A stretch of DNA of 64,000 nt from JL08 sp963765555 (GTDB taxonomy: Bacteria > Pseudomonadota > Alphaproteobacteria > Rhodobacterales > Rhodobacteraceae): positions 248,001 to 312,000 of the forward strand of contig CAVXWX010000004.1 in the NCBI GenBank assembly GCA_963765555.1. Reading direction: 5' to 3'. Position 1 is the stretch's first letter; the number at the start of each line of letters is the position of its first letter. The translations under genes and the position numbers were made by a program. Positions 17,967 through 25,479 of this stretch are shown piece after piece. The notes beneath the pieces were generated by a model, which did no database searches, was not told where the DNA came from, and worked only from the letters and a program-made list of their open reading frames with translations.

Positions 17967-19547
17967 TTATTCGACCTTAGCGTACCACAGTCGGGGTTTG
18001 TTGTCGGCAGTGAGTGGAATGCTCACGCCGTCACGCACGGCCCAGGCCAGTGGTTGCTGATGCAGTGGGATGATTGCCACGTCGTCACGAGCTATCTTTA
18101 GCGCTTCGGTCATCATCGCGTTGCGTTTTTCCGCATCAAGTTCTGTCGCAACCTGAGTAGTCAGAGCATCGATCTTCTCGTTCGAGTAACCGCCGGGGTT
18201 CCACGCCCCCATCCGATCACCCGGAGTGTGCAGCAGTGCCGATAATACACTGTACGTATCCAGCATTGGCAATGTCGCCCAGCCCACCATGTAAATGTCA
18301 GAACCACCCGCCAGCACTTTTTCGAAGTGCTTTGACTTCGTTTGAGCATTCAGGCGCGCTGTAACACCGATCCGTGACCACATGGCGGTGACGGCTTGGC
18401 AGATTTCTTCGTCGTTGACATAGCGATCGTTGGGGCAGTCAAATCCGACTTCAAAACCGTCGGCATACCCGGCTTCAGCCAAAAGGGCCTTGGCTTTTTC
18501 AAGGTCGACTTCGGGGCGAATGTCTTCTGCTGCGTCATAGCCCGGTACCGGAGGGGCGACCAAGAGGCCGGCATTGCGTGAGCGATCCCGCATGATCTTA
18601 TTGCGGATCAGATCCATGTCGATCGACCGCCACAGCGCGTCACGCACCCGCTGATCCTGCAGGGGGTTGGAATCGGTCAGGTTGGAATCCAGCAATTTGT
18701 CGCCTTGGTTCATGCCCAGCATGATCGTGCGCAATTCCGGTGCAACGATGACAGCCACCCCTTCGGCACGATCAATCCGTTCGATATCTTGCAGGGGCGC
18801 AGGCGTGATGAAATCCAATTCGCCGGACAAAAGGGCTGCTATGCGTGTGGCGTCAGAACCGATCGGGCTGAATTCGATCCGCGTCAGGTTATGCTGAGGT
18901 TCGTCCCACCAGTTTTCATTCACTGTCAGCACTGTCCGAGCATCGGGCTGACGGCTTTCAAGTATGAATGGGCCGGTGCCGTTTGAATTTGCAACGGCAA
19001 AATTTTCACGTCCGCTGCGCATGTCGGCTGGCATCAACGCATCATGTTCAGCCATCCATTCCTGATCCAGGATCAAGATATTGGTCAGATAGTTAAGCAC
19101 GATGGGATCTGGTCCGTTCAACACGAGATCAACAGTGTATTCGTCAACTTTTTCGACAGACTTCAGACCGGGTATGTTGCTTTTCACCGGTGATGTTTCG
19201 TCGCTGGCACGCTGCAGCGAGGCGACCACGTCGTCTGCTGTGAACGGGTTGCCGTTGTGAAAGCTGACGCCTTCACGAAGTTTGAAGCGCAGGCGCGCCG
19301 GTTCCACAAACTCCCACGAAGTCGCCAGAGCGGGTTCCACTGCCAGATCCTGATTATAGCGCACAAGACCTTCATAGACGTGGTTGAGAAATCCGATTGT
19401 GTTGCTTTCGGTCATTGAATGCGGGTCCATCGCCGCAATATCGGTGGAATCGGCCATACGCAGGGTATTGCCTAAGGCCGCACCGGCGAGACCCATGGCC
19501 AAGGCTGTCGCTGCCACGCCAAGTTTTAGGGGGACACGTACGTTCAT
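17967..19547 (-). CDS. ABC transporter substrate-binding protein (SBP family 5)
   Basis: A 526-residue extracytoplasmic solute-binding protein of family 5 (DppA/OppA/NikA group). A signal peptide covers about the first 26 residues (LGVAATALAMGLAGAALG). The family motif region IGFLNHVYEGLVRYNQD follows, then FKLREGVSFHNGNPFTADDV, the most conserved SBP_bac_5 block. The C-terminal lobe ends with the IIPLHQQPLAWAV segment. It captures the substrate in the periplasm for the permease pair encoded downstream. It is the first gene of the operon, and its start ATG is preceded by GGAGTGAAAC. Confidence 0.92.
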   Translation of the reverse strand: MNVRVPLKLGVAATALAMGLAGAALGNTLRMADSTDIAAMDPHSMTESNTIGFLNHVYEGLVRYNQDLAVEPALATSWEFVEPARLRFKLREGVSFHNGNPFTADDVVASLQRASDETSPVKSNIPGLKSVEKVDEYTVDLVLNGPDPIVLNYLTNILILDQEWMAEHDALMPADMRSGRENFAVANSNGTGPFILESRQPDARTVLTVNENWWDEPQHNLTRIEFSPIGSDATRIAALLSGELDFITPAPLQDIERIDRAEGVAVIVAPELRTIMLGMNQGDKLLDSNLTDSNPLQDQRVRDALWRSIDMDLIRNKIMRDRSRNAGLLVAPPVPGYDAAEDIRPEVDLEKAKALLAEAGYADGFEVGFDCPNDRYVNDEEICQAVTAMWSRIGVTARLNAQTKSKHFEKVLAGGSDIYMVGWATLPMLDTYSVLSALLHTPGDRMGAWNPGGYSNEKIDALTTQVATELDAEKRNAMMTEALKIARDDVAIIPLHQQPLAWAVRDGVSIPLTADNKPRLWYAKVE

Positions 19548-19744
19548 GTTTCACTCCATGTTGATCAATTGGGTTGCAACGCTTCTTGTGGCGCCTTTCG
19601 AAGAGCGTTGCAGGAACGTATACAATAATCAAGAAAAATCGTATACAAAGCTTGCATGCGTTGCGGTGTGCGATTTTCTTTTTTGGTTTTGCCCTATAAG
19701 AATACAGAGTTAGGGTGAAAAAGACTGGTACTGGAGCCTGCGAA
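19548..19744. promoter_or_regulatory. divergent promoter region with two GTATAC palindromes (likely GntR operator)
   Basis: The 197 bases between the binding-protein gene (minus) and the GntR gene (plus) must drive both. Two identical CGTATACAA elements lie at 19617-19625 and 19640-19648, their GTATAC cores 23 bases apart, which is close to two helix turns. FadR-subfamily GntR proteins commonly bind short palindromes of the TTGTATACAA kind. Assignment of this site to the adjacent regulator is inference from position and shape. Confidence 0.6.
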
Positions 19745-20476
19745 ATGAACAAGACATTCGCCGAGACGGCGGCGGGGATAGGCCCGAAATCCATTGCCGG
19801 TGGCACAGAGATTGACCAAATCTACGCGCATATCTTCGATGCAATCGTGGGGCATCGTCTTCAGCCCGGAACGCATCTGAAAGAAGACGAACTGTGCGAA
19901 ATCTACGGTATCGGTCGAACACGGATGCGGACCGTCCTGTCGCGTCTTGCTGCCGACCATGTGGTTGAACTGGTCGCCAATCGCGGGGCCTTTGTGGCCC
20001 GCCCGACGGTCGAGGAAGCCCGCGAAGTGTTTCGCGCCCGCCGTTTGCTGGAGGGCGACCTGATCCGCCGTGCCGCCGAGCGCCGCGATCCTGCAATGCG
20101 CGTGGCCTTGGAAGAACACATGGTGTGCGAGCGCGAGGCCCGTGATGCAGGCGACGTCAGCCGCGTGATCCGACGGTGCGGACGTTACCATCAGGTTCTG
20201 GCCGATCAGGCCGAAAGCCCGATCATGGCGCGCTTTGTGCGCGAGTTGATTGCCCGTTCGTCACTGATCATCGCGGTGTACGAGACGAAAGCCCCTGACA
20301 GTTGCGAAATCGATGAACACCGCGAACTGTCAGATCTGGTCCTGAGCGGCAAGGCGGACGAGGCGGTCACATTGATGGACAGGCACTTGCGCGGAATTGA
20401 AGACAGGTTGGTTCTGGACAACAGGGAAGCCCCACAAAGCGAGCTGATCAGTAGCTTAGGAACCTTCGAACGTTAA
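19745..20476 (+). CDS. GntR family transcriptional regulator (FadR/FCD subfamily)
   Basis: A 243-residue regulator. The N-terminal winged helix (about 25-90) includes PGTHLKEDELCEIYGI and the recognition helix RTRMRTVLSRLAADHVVEL. The all-helical FCD ligand domain follows, with the AREVFRARRLLEGDLIRRAA segment (REVFRARRLLEG) and metal-type histidines in CGRYHQVLAD and DEHRELSDLV. It is divergent from the ABC importer/amidohydrolase operon and is its most likely local regulator, probably responding to the imported compound or a breakdown product. The ATG at 19745 is chosen; a GTG at 19715 in the same frame is possible but has a weaker ribosome site. Confidence 0.88.
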   Translation: MNKTFAETAAGIGPKSIAGGTEIDQIYAHIFDAIVGHRLQPGTHLKEDELCEIYGIGRTRMRTVLSRLAADHVVELVANRGAFVARPTVEEAREVFRARRLLEGDLIRRAAERRDPAMRVALEEHMVCEREARDAGDVSRVIRRCGRYHQVLADQAESPIMARFVRELIARSSLIIAVYETKAPDSCEIDEHRELSDLVLSGKADEAVTLMDRHLRGIEDRLVLDNREAPQSELISSLGTFER

Positions 20477-20488
20477 TTTGTGTTTGAA

Positions 20489-21343
20489 CTAGGAACGGTG
20501 TTGATCAAGTTTGGCCGATAAATGGGCTATCACGCTTTTTCTTACGGCGCGGATCCTTGGGATGTCTCTCAAATCCTGATGTGACCCCACCCAAACCGGA
20601 ACCCGGATGTCCGGCATCTTGTCGGGCAAATGAACAAGGTTCGGAAGGCTTTCACCGACAAAGGTAGGCAGGATTGCAATTCCTGTGCCGTTCTGGGCCA
20701 TGCGCGACAAGACTGTAAAGCTGTCGGAACCCGATCCCAGAGCCTCGCCTGGAATGTTGTTGGATAACCAGTTCGCGGCCGCTGACCTTGCCAAGGGGCC
20801 TTTCAGCCCAAGCCATTTATCAAGGTCTTGCGATGTCCCGAACGCCCGGAAAACAAGGTGGGCCGCGGTTTCCGCGATCATGTCTTCGGGTAGTGACATG
20901 GCCGGGCGTACGAACAAATCCGCCTCCATGCGCGCGAAATTGACGTGGCTGTTATTACTGAGCAATTCGATTTCGAGCTGTGGAGATTCTAGTTTTAGCG
21001 TGTTTACGACGTCCGGAAGCAGATATTGGGAAATTGTGTCGGTGGATGATATCCTGACCACACCGCTGAGCAGTGGGTTGGCACCTTGCATCAAACGTTC
21101 AACAGTCAGGACGCCGTTCTCCACCTCTCGGACAGCCTGAACCAACGCTTCTTTGCCTGGCATCAGCCGGTAGCCATTGGCGTTTTTGTCAAAGATGGGC
21201 CCGCCGTATTGGGATTCAAATGCTGCAATCCGGCGTAGGACGGTCGCGTGATTCACGCCCAGATCGCGGGCGGCGGCGCTGACAGACCCTGCCTCGATCA
21301 CGGACAGAACATACTTTAAATTATCCCAGCTTGAGCTGTGCAT
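20489..21343 (-). CDS. LysR family transcriptional regulator
   Basis: A 284-residue LysR-type regulator. The N-terminal helix-turn-helix (WDNLKYVLSVIEAGSVSAAARDLGVNHATVLRRI, in parts VLSVIEAGSVSAAARDLGVN and ATVLRRIAAFE) is followed by a periplasmic-binding-fold effector domain ending with GIAILPTFVGESLPNL. It is convergent with the GntR gene, 12 bases apart, and divergent from the cytochrome c' gene. That makes the cytochrome a candidate target. The VNHATVLRRI recognition helix is of the type seen in AmpR/GcvA-unlike short LysR proteins of Rhodobacterales. The effector is unknown. Confidence 0.9.
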   Translation of the reverse strand: MHSSSWDNLKYVLSVIEAGSVSAAARDLGVNHATVLRRIAAFESQYGGPIFDKNANGYRLMPGKEALVQAVREVENGVLTVERLMQGANPLLSGVVRISSTDTISQYLLPDVVNTLKLESPQLEIELLSNNSHVNFARMEADLFVRPAMSLPEDMIAETAAHLVFRAFGTSQDLDKWLGLKGPLARSAAANWLSNNIPGEALGSGSDSFTVLSRMAQNGTGIAILPTFVGESLPNLVHLPDKMPDIRVPVWVGSHQDLRDIPRIRAVRKSVIAHLSAKLDQHRS

Positions 21344-21436
21344 AAATAGATAAAGCCTCTGCGTTTTTTCTCACTATCTTCGATTATTCACACAGCTAGA
21401 CTTATTCTCATACTGATTTTTTTTGGAGGGAAGCAC

Positions 21437-21919
21437 ATGAAATCGGGGATGCTCGGCATTGGTGGAATTGTGACTGCCGCCGTTATCGCGACTTCGGCTC
21501 TTGGCGATGGTCACGAAAATAAGGCCATCCAGGCGGCAGTCAAAGCACGACAGTCGCAGATGATACTTTATTCATTCAATCTTGGCCTATTGGGTGGAAT
21601 GGCCAAAGGGGACATCGAATATGATGCAACTGCTGCAAGTGCAGCGGCAAGCAATCTGGCGGCTTTGTCGCAGTTGGATCAATCGCGTTTGTGGCCGCAA
21701 GGCTCTGATACCGAAGCGCTTGGTGCGGACAAGACCCGCGCGCTGCCAGCGATATGGCAAGCCGATAGCACCGCGGGTGAAAAGGGTATGGTGCTGGTCA
21801 CCGCTGCCATCGCGATGGAAGGTGCCGCAGGTGGCGGTCTGGATGCGCTTCGCGGTGCAATTGGGGAGGTAGGTAAGTCATGTGGCGGTTGCCACGATGA
21901 TTATCGCCAGACCGAGTAA
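21437..21919 (+). CDS. class II cytochrome c (cytochrome c')
   Basis: A 160-residue exported protein. A signal peptide spans about residues 1-23 (IVTAAVIATSALG). A four-helix-bundle sequence follows, with RQSQMILYSFNLGLLGGMAKG near the start and the C-terminal haem site C149-G-G-C-H153. This order (helices first, CxxCH last) is that of class II cytochromes c'. They bind NO or other small gases in the periplasm or act as electron carriers. The ribosome site TTGGAGGGAAGCAC precedes the ATG. It is a single gene followed by a strong hairpin. Confidence 0.88.
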   Translation: MKSGMLGIGGIVTAAVIATSALGDGHENKAIQAAVKARQSQMILYSFNLGLLGGMAKGDIEYDATAASAAASNLAALSQLDQSRLWPQGSDTEALGADKTRALPAIWQADSTAGEKGMVLVTAAIAMEGAAGGGLDALRGAIGEVGKSCGGCHDDYRQTE

Positions 21920-21970
21920 CACCTGACTGGGACGCTTTGAAGGAGGCTGGACCAGAGTTGTAATCTTGAC

Positions 21971-22001
21971 GGTCGGCAGGTGAGTGAGACACTTGCCGAC
22001 C
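21971..22001 (+). terminator. hairpin after cytochrome c' gene
   Basis: GGTCGGCAGGTG and CACTTGCCGACC pair over 12 positions (one G-T pair) with a 7-base loop, 50 bases after the stop. No T-run follows, so termination efficiency is uncertain. Confidence 0.55.
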
Positions 22002-22202
22002 GGAAACTCAATTGCGCGGGTTTCCTTTGACCAATGAATTCCTCACCATGACTATGATTTTGGTCTCAACCGATTAAAGCCTGAAACCTGCGCGGCATCG
22101 GGCAATCAATGTTTACCTTGTTGTCCTGTCATGGCTTTTCACAATCCGTTCCCGTTCCCGCTTTTATGGTAATGTTAAAGCTCAAAACGAAAGGATGAAG
22201 CG

Positions 22203-22847
22203 ATGAAAATATTGAAAAGTGCTGCGCTGCTGCAAATGGCGCTGATCACTCAACTTGGCATGGCACAGGCACAGGAGCATCCGATGGGCTTCTTCGTGAC
22301 CAGCATCGGTTTGGGCGATGGGGCAAATCTGGGTGGACTGGACGGTGCCGACGCGCATTGTGATGCACTCGCAACCGCGGCGGGGATTGAGGGGCGCACA
22401 TGGCGCGCTTACCTCAGCACCCAAGAAGACGGCAAACGTGGCGTTTCTGCCCGGTATCGTATTGGAAGTGGTCCGTGGTATAATGCACATGGTGAACTGG
22501 TGGCCAGTGACCTGGACGAACTGCATCTAAGTCCCAACATCATCAAACGGACTGCGGTTGATGAAAATGGCAAAAAGATCAACGGTGTTGGCGACAATCC
22601 CAACGAACACGACATTCTGACCGGGTCGATGGCCGATGGAATGGCTTACTTCCCGTGGGCCGAAGGTGATCATACCTGTTCCAATTGGACAAGCAACGGC
22701 GAGGGCAGTGCACAAGTGGGTCACCACGATCGCCATGGCGGTGGCAACACATCGTGGAATTCGGCACATGGTTCCAGGGGTTGCGGGCAGGAAGCGCTCA
22801 ATGGCACGGGTGGCGCTGGGCTGTTTTACTGCTTTGCCGCCGATTAA
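22203..22847 (+). CDS. secreted lectin-like (DUF1554-type) protein
   Basis: A 214-residue exported protein with a signal peptide ending near AQAQ (about residue 24). The mature part begins GFFVTSIGLGDGANLGG, then LDGADAHCDALA and RTWRAYLST. It ends with a paired-cysteine region containing CSNWTS, GHHDRHGG, a WNSAHGSRGC block and LFYCFAAD. This is the layout of the DUF1554/endostatin-lectin-like domain found on bacterial surfaces. The four cysteines and Trp/His clusters suggest a disulfide-stabilised C-type-lectin-like fold. No binding partner can be named. It lies directly before the EF-hand acidic repeat gene on the same strand. Confidence 0.75.
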   Translation: MKILKSAALLQMALITQLGMAQAQEHPMGFFVTSIGLGDGANLGGLDGADAHCDALATAAGIEGRTWRAYLSTQEDGKRGVSARYRIGSGPWYNAHGELVASDLDELHLSPNIIKRTAVDENGKKINGVGDNPNEHDILTGSMADGMAYFPWAEGDHTCSNWTSNGEGSAQVGHHDRHGGGNTSWNSAHGSRGCGQEALNGTGGAGLFYCFAAD

Positions 22848-23150
22848 GGCACTTGATCATTGAAGTGAAAAAAAGACGCGGCCTGTTCCTTTTGTAGAGC
22901 GCGCCAAAAGGTGCCCTTTGGCACAGGCAAATGCAAAACGCTGGAACCGCGCACCAACGCGTTAAAATCGGCCGCTGGCCCGATGGAGTCGCTTTGCGGC
23001 CAATTGCTGCGGCGGTATCAAAGCCAGCCTTTCAGACTTTCGTCTGAAATCAGGTCAGACTTTCGAACAGCAGTTGTTGGACGTTCTTCAGATGCCCGGC
23101 GGGTGTTTGAACTCCATGGTGGGCGTATCTTTCAACAATGGAGACCGACC
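22848..23150. other. intergenic stretch with a small perfect hairpin
   Basis: About 300 bases without a believable gene. An open frame from 22911 runs into the EF-hand gene but its first 80 codons lack coding character. At 23030-23049 TTTCAGAC and GTCTGAAA form a perfect 8-base stem with a TTTC loop, about 100 bases before the EF-hand start. It could terminate the lectin-like gene or bind a regulator. Confidence 0.45.
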
Positions 23151-23693
23151 ATGACACGCTCGAAACTTCTTCTAACCACTTCCCTTTGTATGGTTCTATC
23201 AGCACCGGCATATGCATCGGGCAAATCTTTTGGCCAGATTGACACGAACAAAGACGGTTCACTCAGTCGGAGCGAACTTGCAACTGCGTTCGGCACGCGC
23301 GGTGCAGATGGTGTTCTTGATCGAGATGACCTGAACAACGATGGCGCAGTATCGTTGGCCGAGGCTAGATCGTCAGGTAGCGACAGCGAAAGTGATGACA
23401 GCGAAAGTGATGACAGCGAAAGCGACGACAGCGAAAGTGATGACAGCGAAAGTGACGACAACGAAAGCGATGACAACGAAAGCGATGACAACGAAAGCGA
23501 TGACGGCGGCGAAAGCGATGACGGCGGCGAGGGCGGCGATGATAGCGGCGAGGGCGGCGATGATGGCGGAGAGGGCGGCGATGATGGCGGTGAGGGCGGT
23601 GATGATGGTGGCGAGGGCGGCGATGATGGCGGCGAGGGCGGCGATGATGGTGGCGAAGGCGGTGATGATGGCGGTGAGGGTGGAGACGACTAA
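23151..23693 (+). CDS. secreted EF-hand protein with long acidic Ser/Asp/Glu/Gly repeats
   Basis: A 180-residue exported protein. The signal peptide covers about 1-23 (LLLTTSLCMVLSAPAYASG). Two canonical EF-hand loops follow: D31-T-N-K-D-G-S-L-S-R-S-E42 and D60-L-N-N-D-G-A-V-S-L-A-E71, both with all calcium-ligand positions filled. From about residue 75 the chain is entirely repetitive: eight SESDD/NESDD units, then about ten GGEGGDD units to the stop. The tail would be unfolded and extremely acidic, suited to binding calcium or polycations outside the cell. The ATG at 23151 has GGAGA upstream. No enzymatic domain is present. It precedes an oxygenase-like gene and a second acidic repeat protein. 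Confidence 0.8.
   Translation: MTRSKLLLTTSLCMVLSAPAYASGKSFGQIDTNKDGSLSRSELATAFGTRGADGVLDRDDLNNDGAVSLAEARSSGSDSESDDSESDDSESDDSESDDSESDDNESDDNESDDNESDDGGESDDGGEGGDDSGEGGDDGGEGGDDGGEGGDDGGEGGDDGGEGGDDGGEGGDDGGEGGDD
23382..23692 (+). repeat. in-frame tandem repeats encoding SESDD and GGEGGDD units
   Basis: The DNA has two repeat classes: a 15-base unit of the form AGCGAAAGTGATGAC and a 21-base unit of the form GGCGGCGAGGGCGGCGATGAT. Both lengths are multiples of three, so copy-number change alters protein length without shifting frame. Silent third-base variation between copies shows that they have been under coding selection for some time. Confidence 0.85.
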
Positions 23694-23728
23694 ACAACAG
23701 TCCGCACTTTTCTGAACCAACTGACAAG

Positions 23729-23760
23729 TAACCGACTGGCCTCTATTGGAGGTCGGTCGG
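23729..23760 (+). terminator. imperfect hairpin after acidic repeat gene
   Basis: An imperfect inverted repeat (CCGACTGGCCTC with GGAGGTCGGTCGG around a TATT loop) lies 35 bases after the stop. There is no T-run, so it is a weak candidate. Confidence 0.35.
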
Positions 23761-23879
23761 CAAGGCAGGAACATTCGAATAGCAATGAAAGTTCCGGGAG
23801 CCGAATTCTTAGTCGTCGATTTCAATACCGTCGGACACATTTGTCGGTAAACAAAACCTTCTCAAGCAAAGAAACCAAC

Positions 23880-24491
23880 ATGATCTCAGAAACCAAATTC
23901 GAAAAACTGTTTTCCTCACCGTTGTTCCGGTACGACGTTGCAAATCACGAAGCTCTCAGTGCAGAACTGCTGGCCGAAGGCGCCGCAATGCGACGGGAAG
24001 ATGATGGTGTTGTCAAATCGAACCGTCGCGGATGGCATTCGACTGGAAATCTCTTCACGAGGGATGCGGACTGCATCACCGAACTGCGCGTCGCAGCAGA
24101 AATGGCGGTCCTCAAAGCGACACGCAAGATGACGAACAAGGTTGATCCAGAAACGCTGAAGATGAAGCTTTTTGGGTGGATGAACGTAAATCCAAAGGAC
24201 GGATACAATGCGCCGCATACCCACCCCGGTGCGCATTGGTCAGGTGTGTATTACGTCTCGCAACCGGAGATCAGCGAAGGTTCTTCAGGTATGATCGAGT
24301 TCGTGGCCCCGCGTGCTGACTTGCCGCAGTGGGAAATTCTGAAAACCAATGCCTTTCGTTTGAAAAAGTGCATTAGACCAGCTGCGGGCGAAATTATCCT
24401 GTTTCCTTCCTATTTGGTTCATTGGGTCTATCCAAATGAGGTAGAAGCAGATCGGGTTACGGTCGCGTTCAATGCAACTTTTCGAAAGTAA
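23880..24491 (+). CDS. putative 2-oxoglutarate/Fe(II)-dependent oxygenase (TIGR02466-type)
   Basis: A 203-residue cytoplasmic-looking protein with the jelly-roll signature of the 2OG-Fe(II) oxygenase-like family related to prolyl 4-hydroxylases. The core motif is NAPHTHPGAHWSGVYYVS (H113-x-H115), where classical enzymes have HxD. A distal histidine is H181 in YLVHWVYPNEV, followed by DRVTVAFNATF with the arginine expected to hold the 2-oxoglutarate carboxylate. Members are often of unknown substrate. The gene lies between two genes for secreted acidic repeat proteins on the same strand, so these are candidate substrates (inference). The ATG at 23880 matches the conserved N-terminus; a TTG at 23841 in frame is less likely. 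Confidence 0.72.
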   Translation: MISETKFEKLFSSPLFRYDVANHEALSAELLAEGAAMRREDDGVVKSNRRGWHSTGNLFTRDADCITELRVAAEMAVLKATRKMTNKVDPETLKMKLFGWMNVNPKDGYNAPHTHPGAHWSGVYYVSQPEISEGSSGMIEFVAPRADLPQWEILKTNAFRLKKCIRPAAGEIILFPSYLVHWVYPNEVEADRVTVAFNATFRK

Positions 24492-24619
24492 CCACAGTTC
24501 GGGGAACCCTGTCGCTGAGGTACTTGAACGATCTGCTAAAACTCAAGGACTATAGTCCGATGAAAAATTGCTAGCGTGCTTTAACGTCAAGTCGCGAAAG
24601 ATGTGGACAAAGAGGAACC

Positions 24620-25465
24620 ATGAGACTGACGGCAACCGCTAAATACATAATTCTGTCGATCTTGTTCGTGGTCTTCCCATTCCGATTGGAAATGGACCAG
24701 GCGGGAAAATTCACCCTCGTAATGCCCTACGCGCTTGCAAAGAGTGGCTCCGGCAGTGATGGCGATGGAGAGGGCGGCGACGATGGAGGCGATGGCGAAG
24801 GGGGCGACGATGGCGAAGGTGGCGACGACGGAGGCGATGGAGAGGGCGGCGACGATGGCGAAGGTGGCGACGACGGAGGCGATGGAGAGGGCGGCGATGA
24901 CGGCGAAGGTGGAGATGACGGAAGCGATGGCGAGGGTGGTGACGACGGCGAGGGTGGTGACGACGGCGAGGGAGATGACAGCGGAGACGATGGCGAAGGT
25001 GATGATGACGAAGGTGATGATGGCGGGGAGGACAGCGAAGGCGAATCTACTTCCGGAAGTCGTGGCGATAGGCCAAGCCCCAGCAAGATGCAGAAGCTTT
25101 CTGACGGCGCCCGGGTGTTTTTTTCAGATGGTAGCTGGGAAGAAGTCAGAAGTGGACAGTTCACGCATACAGATCGCAACGGCCAAGTAAGAGAACGCCG
25201 ACCTGCTCGGGGTAGTGATCTGGCACGTCTACGCGCTTACTTTGGAGGGCACCAACCCCAAACTGCGACAGACCCACCCAAAATCAATTCTCGAGCGGTA
25301 AAGGCCATCTATCGCGGGCGGAATATAGAAATACTTTACGCCAATGGTTGGCGAGAACTGATCGAGTTCGGAAGATTCAGATTGGTTGATCAATATGGCA
25401 GAGTGGTGGCATCGCGCTCCGCCACTCAGGCAGATCGGACGCGACTCAACCGATTTAGGAAGTAG
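24620..25465 (+). CDS. secreted acidic Gly/Asp/Glu-repeat protein with duplicated C-terminal motif
   Basis: A 281-residue protein. A hydrophobic N-terminal segment (YIILSILFVVFPF) and an ALA-K site near residue 41 suggest export. Residues about 43-140 are repeats of GDGEGGDDGEGGDDG type. A short Ser/Pro linker leads to a basic C-terminal region with two related copies of about 45 residues. Copy one has FFSDGSWEEVRSGQF...ARLRAYF and copy two has LYANGWRELIEFGRF...TRLNRF. Both share a G-x-W-x-E core, a D-x-x-G turn and a basic R-R/S-A end. I do not recognise this domain. The ATG at 24620 has AGAGGAACC upstream. The acidic half and basic half could interact with each other or with the EF-hand protein. 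Confidence 0.72.
   Translation: MRLTATAKYIILSILFVVFPFRLEMDQAGKFTLVMPYALAKSGSGSDGDGEGGDDGGDGEGGDDGEGGDDGGDGEGGDDGEGGDDGGDGEGGDDGEGGDDGSDGEGGDDGEGGDDGEGDDSGDDGEGDDDEGDDGGEDSEGESTSGSRGDRPSPSKMQKLSDGARVFFSDGSWEEVRSGQFTHTDRNGQVRERRPARGSDLARLRAYFGGHQPQTATDPPKINSRAVKAIYRGRNIEILYANGWRELIEFGRFRLVDQYGRVVASRSATQADRTRLNRFRK
24740..25050 (+). repeat. in-frame tandem repeats encoding GDGEGGDDGEGGDDG units
   Basis: Repeat units of 15 and 21-45 bases built from GGCGACGATGG-type words encode the acidic tract of the second repeat protein. All units keep the frame. The words resemble those in the 23.4-23.7 kb tract but are arranged in a longer higher-order unit, so the two tracts probably share an origin but expanded separately. 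Confidence 0.8.
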
Positions 25466-25479
25466 TGATCAAACAGATA

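Noticed and set aside
23520..23692. RTX (GGxGxDxUx) calcium repeats
   Set aside because: The units are GGEGGDD and lack the hydrophobic position and nine-residue period of RTX repeats.
23382..25050. Repeats resembling a CRISPR array or a minisatellite
   Set aside because: Units are contiguous, lack spacers, keep an open reading frame and encode acidic peptides in genes with signal peptides.
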